From assembly GCA_964459445.1 (NCBI GenBank), contig CAYWMP010000088.1, positions 1 to 23,404 of the forward strand: 23,404 nt of DNA. The letters run 5' to 3'. Numbering within the stretch: position 1 is the stretch's first letter; the number at the start of each line of letters is the position of its first letter. The notes below the pieces were generated by a model, which saw only the letters and a program-made list of their open reading frames with translations, ran no database searches and had not been told where the DNA came from. Source of the DNA: CAYWMP01 sp964459445. Lineage in GTDB: Bacteria > Desulfobacterota > DSM-4660 > Desulfatiglandales > HGW-15. This document shows, in pieces, positions 21,931 to 23,404 of this stretch. The position numbers were made by a program, and so were the translations under genes.

Positions 21931-22558
21931 GTCCCTGAAATTGATTGTGGAGGCTTTGCTTTTTGCTTCGGATAAACCTCTGACGCCTAATGAAATCTAT
22001 AATACCATACCCGATGTAAAGCTCCCTGAAATAAAGAGCGCCCTGAGGGTTTTGAGATATGAATATGAGGCATTCGGGCGCAGTTATGAACTTAAGGAGG
22101 TAGCCAAGGGCTACCAATTCAGGAGTCGCCCCGAATACGGAACCTATATATTAAAAATGCTTCAATCCTCCCCCTCCAGGCTCTCCAGAGCAGCGATGGA
22201 AACTCTGGCCATCATTGCTTACAAACAACCGATTCTCCGGCAGGAGATTGAAAGGTTAAGAGGGGTCGACGTCGGAGGCATCTTGAGAACTTTGCTTGAA
22301 AAGGGCCTTATCAAGATCGTGGGGAGAAAAAACCTACCTGGCAGGCCTTTGATCTATGGAACCACAAAACGCTTCCTTGAAGTATTTGACCTGAAGGACA
22401 TCGATTCCCTGCCAAAACTAAAAGAGATCAAGGATTTCGGCGCCGAAGAATATGAACCCAAACCAACCGACGAAAACAAGAACTCAAAAGAAGAGTCCGA
22501 AGAGCCGGAACAAGAACCTCAACCCGCAAACCCCGACAACCCCGCAACGGATCAATAG
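21917..22558 (+). CDS. scpB: Segregation and condensation protein B
   Basis: A 213-residue ScpB with two winged-helix domains. Family landmarks are LIVEALLFASDKPLTPNEI (9-27), ETLAIIAYKQPILRQEIERLRGV (95-117), LLEKGLIKIVGRKNLPGRPLIYGTT (126-150) and FLEVFDLKDIDSLPKL (153-168). It dimerises and clasps ScpA within the SMC complex. The start lies inside the end of scpA (14-base overlap) with AAAGGAAG just upstream. The last 35 or so residues are an acidic, Pro/Glu/Asn-rich tail, and the DNA for this tail is also read in another frame as the start of rluB. Confidence 0.95.
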   Translation: MTVGKSLKLIVEALLFASDKPLTPNEIYNTIPDVKLPEIKSALRVLRYEYEAFGRSYELKEVAKGYQFRSRPEYGTYILKMLQSSPSRLSRAAMETLAIIAYKQPILRQEIERLRGVDVGGILRTLLEKGLIKIVGRKNLPGRPLIYGTTKRFLEVFDLKDIDSLPKLKEIKDFGAEEYEPKPTDENKNSKEESEEPEQEPQPANPDNPATDQ

Positions 22559-23264
22559 GATCCTATCGCTGGCCGGCATCGCATCAAGACGAAAAGCGGA
22601 TGAGTTAATCATGGAAGGGCGTATCGCGGTGAATGGGCATGCCGTTAGGGAACCCGGAACGCGAGCCGTGTGGGGCGTGGATCGCATCATGGTGGACGGG
22701 CAGGAAATACCCGGACCGTCTCCCAGGATATACCTGATGCTCAATAAACCCTTCGGCTATGTCAGTTCCCTAAATGATCCAGCCGGAAGACCTCTTGTTG
22801 TTGATCTTGTCAAGGATGTCGGCCTCCGCGTATATCCTGTTGGGCGACTTGATTTTGACAGCCTCGGGTTACTGTTCCTGACGAATGATGGAGATTGGGC
22901 CCACCGTCTCTCCCACCCACGGTATCATGTTCCAAGAACCTATAAGCTAACCGTTGCCGGGGCAATTGATGACAGGGCACTTGAGGGATTGAGGGAAGGC
23001 GTTCATCTTGAAGATGGTTTTAGCGGCCCATCCAAAGCGACCCTGCTCAAAAGGGGGCCGGATAAAAGCGTCATCAGGATGACCATCACGCGCGGGCGAA
23101 CGAGGATCGTTCGCCGAATGACAGAAGCTTTGGGCTATCGGGTCATCCATTTGTTGCGCATCGGTTTTGGCGTTTTGGAGCTTGGGGATCTCAAAATCGG
23201 CGCCTATCGCCACCTGGAAACCCAGGAAGTCGAGGCCATGAAAAAAATGGTCAAGATGCGCTGA
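22452..23264 (+). CDS. rluB: RluB/RsuA family rRNA pseudouridine synthase
   Basis: A 270-residue RsuA-family pseudouridine synthase. The S4 RNA-binding domain spans about 32-80 (RINRILSLAGIASRRKADEL). The catalytic domain has LNKPFGYVSSLNDPAGRPLV (97-116) and the active-site Asp134 in GRLDFDSLGLLFLTNDG (131-147). The DPxGRPxVxDLV pattern is typical of RluB, which modifies 23S rRNA near helix 80 in E. coli. The only canonical start codon in frame is ATG 22452; no ATG, GTG or TTG follows before the S4 domain, and a stop lies 11 codons upstream. This forces a 107-base overlap with scpB and a basic, Lys/Arg/Pro-rich N-terminal extension of about 32 residues with no acidic residue. The start is therefore the least certain part. 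Confidence 0.92.
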   Translation: MNPNQPTKTRTQKKSPKSRNKNLNPQTPTTPQRINRILSLAGIASRRKADELIMEGRIAVNGHAVREPGTRAVWGVDRIMVDGQEIPGPSPRIYLMLNKPFGYVSSLNDPAGRPLVVDLVKDVGLRVYPVGRLDFDSLGLLFLTNDGDWAHRLSHPRYHVPRTYKLTVAGAIDDRALEGLREGVHLEDGFSGPSKATLLKRGPDKSVIRMTITRGRTRIVRRMTEALGYRVIHLLRIGFGVLELGDLKIGAYRHLETQEVEAMKKMVKMR

Positions 23265-23306
23265 TTTGCTGTTTACAAGCGCATTCATCTATTGTATTGG
23301 TATCTA

Positions 23307-23326
23307 ACAGTCAATCATTTGACTGT
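23307..23326 (+). terminator. Hairpin between rluB and tRNA gene
   Basis: ACAGTCAA (23307-23314) pairs perfectly with TTGACTGT (23319-23326) across the loop TCAT. No T-run follows. It may end the scpA-scpB-rluB transcript or be a processing signal in a transcript that runs into the tRNA. Confidence 0.35.
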
Positions 23327-23346
23327 GCAACATCTCACCTCAACAC

Positions 23347-23404
23347 GGGCGGTTAACTCAGCGGGAGAGTGCCATCCTCACACGGTGGAAGTCGTGGGTT
23401 CAAA
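23347..23404 (+). tRNA. tRNA-Val (anticodon CAC), cut by window end
   Basis: The 5' part of a tRNA is readable: acceptor strand GGGCGGT (23347-23353), D-arm ACTC/GAGT with a 7-base loop, anticodon stem CCATC/GGTGG with loop CTCACAC (anticodon CAC at 23379-23381), variable loop AAGTC, then T-stem GTGGG and TTCAAA to the edge. CAC reads the valine codon GTG. The 3' T-stem strand and acceptor strand lie outside the window, so acceptor pairing cannot be checked. Confidence 0.85.

Noticed and set aside
1..23404. A novel defence, toxin-antitoxin or secretion system
   Set aside because: Every gene of reasonable length fits a known metabolic or housekeeping family. Nothing in neighbourhood or composition suggests an island.

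Overview
The window reads as ordinary chromosome of a Gram-negative, anaerobic-type bacterium, most likely a member of the Desulfobacterota (the former Deltaproteobacteria). This is inferred from gene content: a split B12 acyl-CoA mutase with MeaB inside a beta-oxidation operon, a very long DHH-CBS-tRNA nucleotidyltransferase fusion, an rpoZ-dnaJ-dksA group and a scpA-scpB-rluB group. No database search was possible. No phage, IS element, CRISPR array or defence system is visible.

Region 1 (73-8007, minus strand) is a seven-gene catabolic operon transcribed right to left: two thiolases, an enoyl-CoA hydratase, a short-chain acyl-CoA dehydrogenase, the large and small subunits of a B12-dependent acyl-CoA mutase, and MeaB. 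The mutase would usually be labelled methylmalonyl-CoA mutase, but its substrate-deciding residues are Phe91 and Gln209. These correspond to the Phe/Gln pair of isobutyryl-CoA mutase, not the Tyr/Arg pair of methylmalonyl-CoA mutase. With that reading the operon makes one pathway: isobutyryl-CoA to butyryl-CoA, crotonyl-CoA, 3-hydroxybutyryl-CoA, (dehydrogenase not present here), acetoacetyl-CoA and two acetyl-CoA. This is the most interesting biological inference in the window.

Region 2 (8008-11595, plus strand) is a 457-base divergent promoter region followed by a class I/II aminotransferase and, 2 bases later, a soluble two-GAF histidine kinase with no response regulator next to it. A 312-base convergent gap (11596-11907) follows, rich in short inverted and direct repeats.

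Region 3 (11908-15785, minus strand) holds comM (a YifB-type Mg-chelatase-like AAA+ ATPase) overlapping by 4 bases a class A penicillin-binding protein. A 467-base divergent region separates it from region 4.

Region 4 (16253-20894, plus strand) holds rpoZ, dnaJ and dksA, ended by a strong intrinsic terminator, then the 899-residue DHH/CBS/nucleotidyltransferase protein, whose start looks almost leaderless. Region 5 (21112-23264, plus strand) holds scpA, scpB and rluB, each overlapping the next. The scpB-rluB overlap is unusually long, about 107 bases. The window ends inside a tRNA-Val(CAC) gene.
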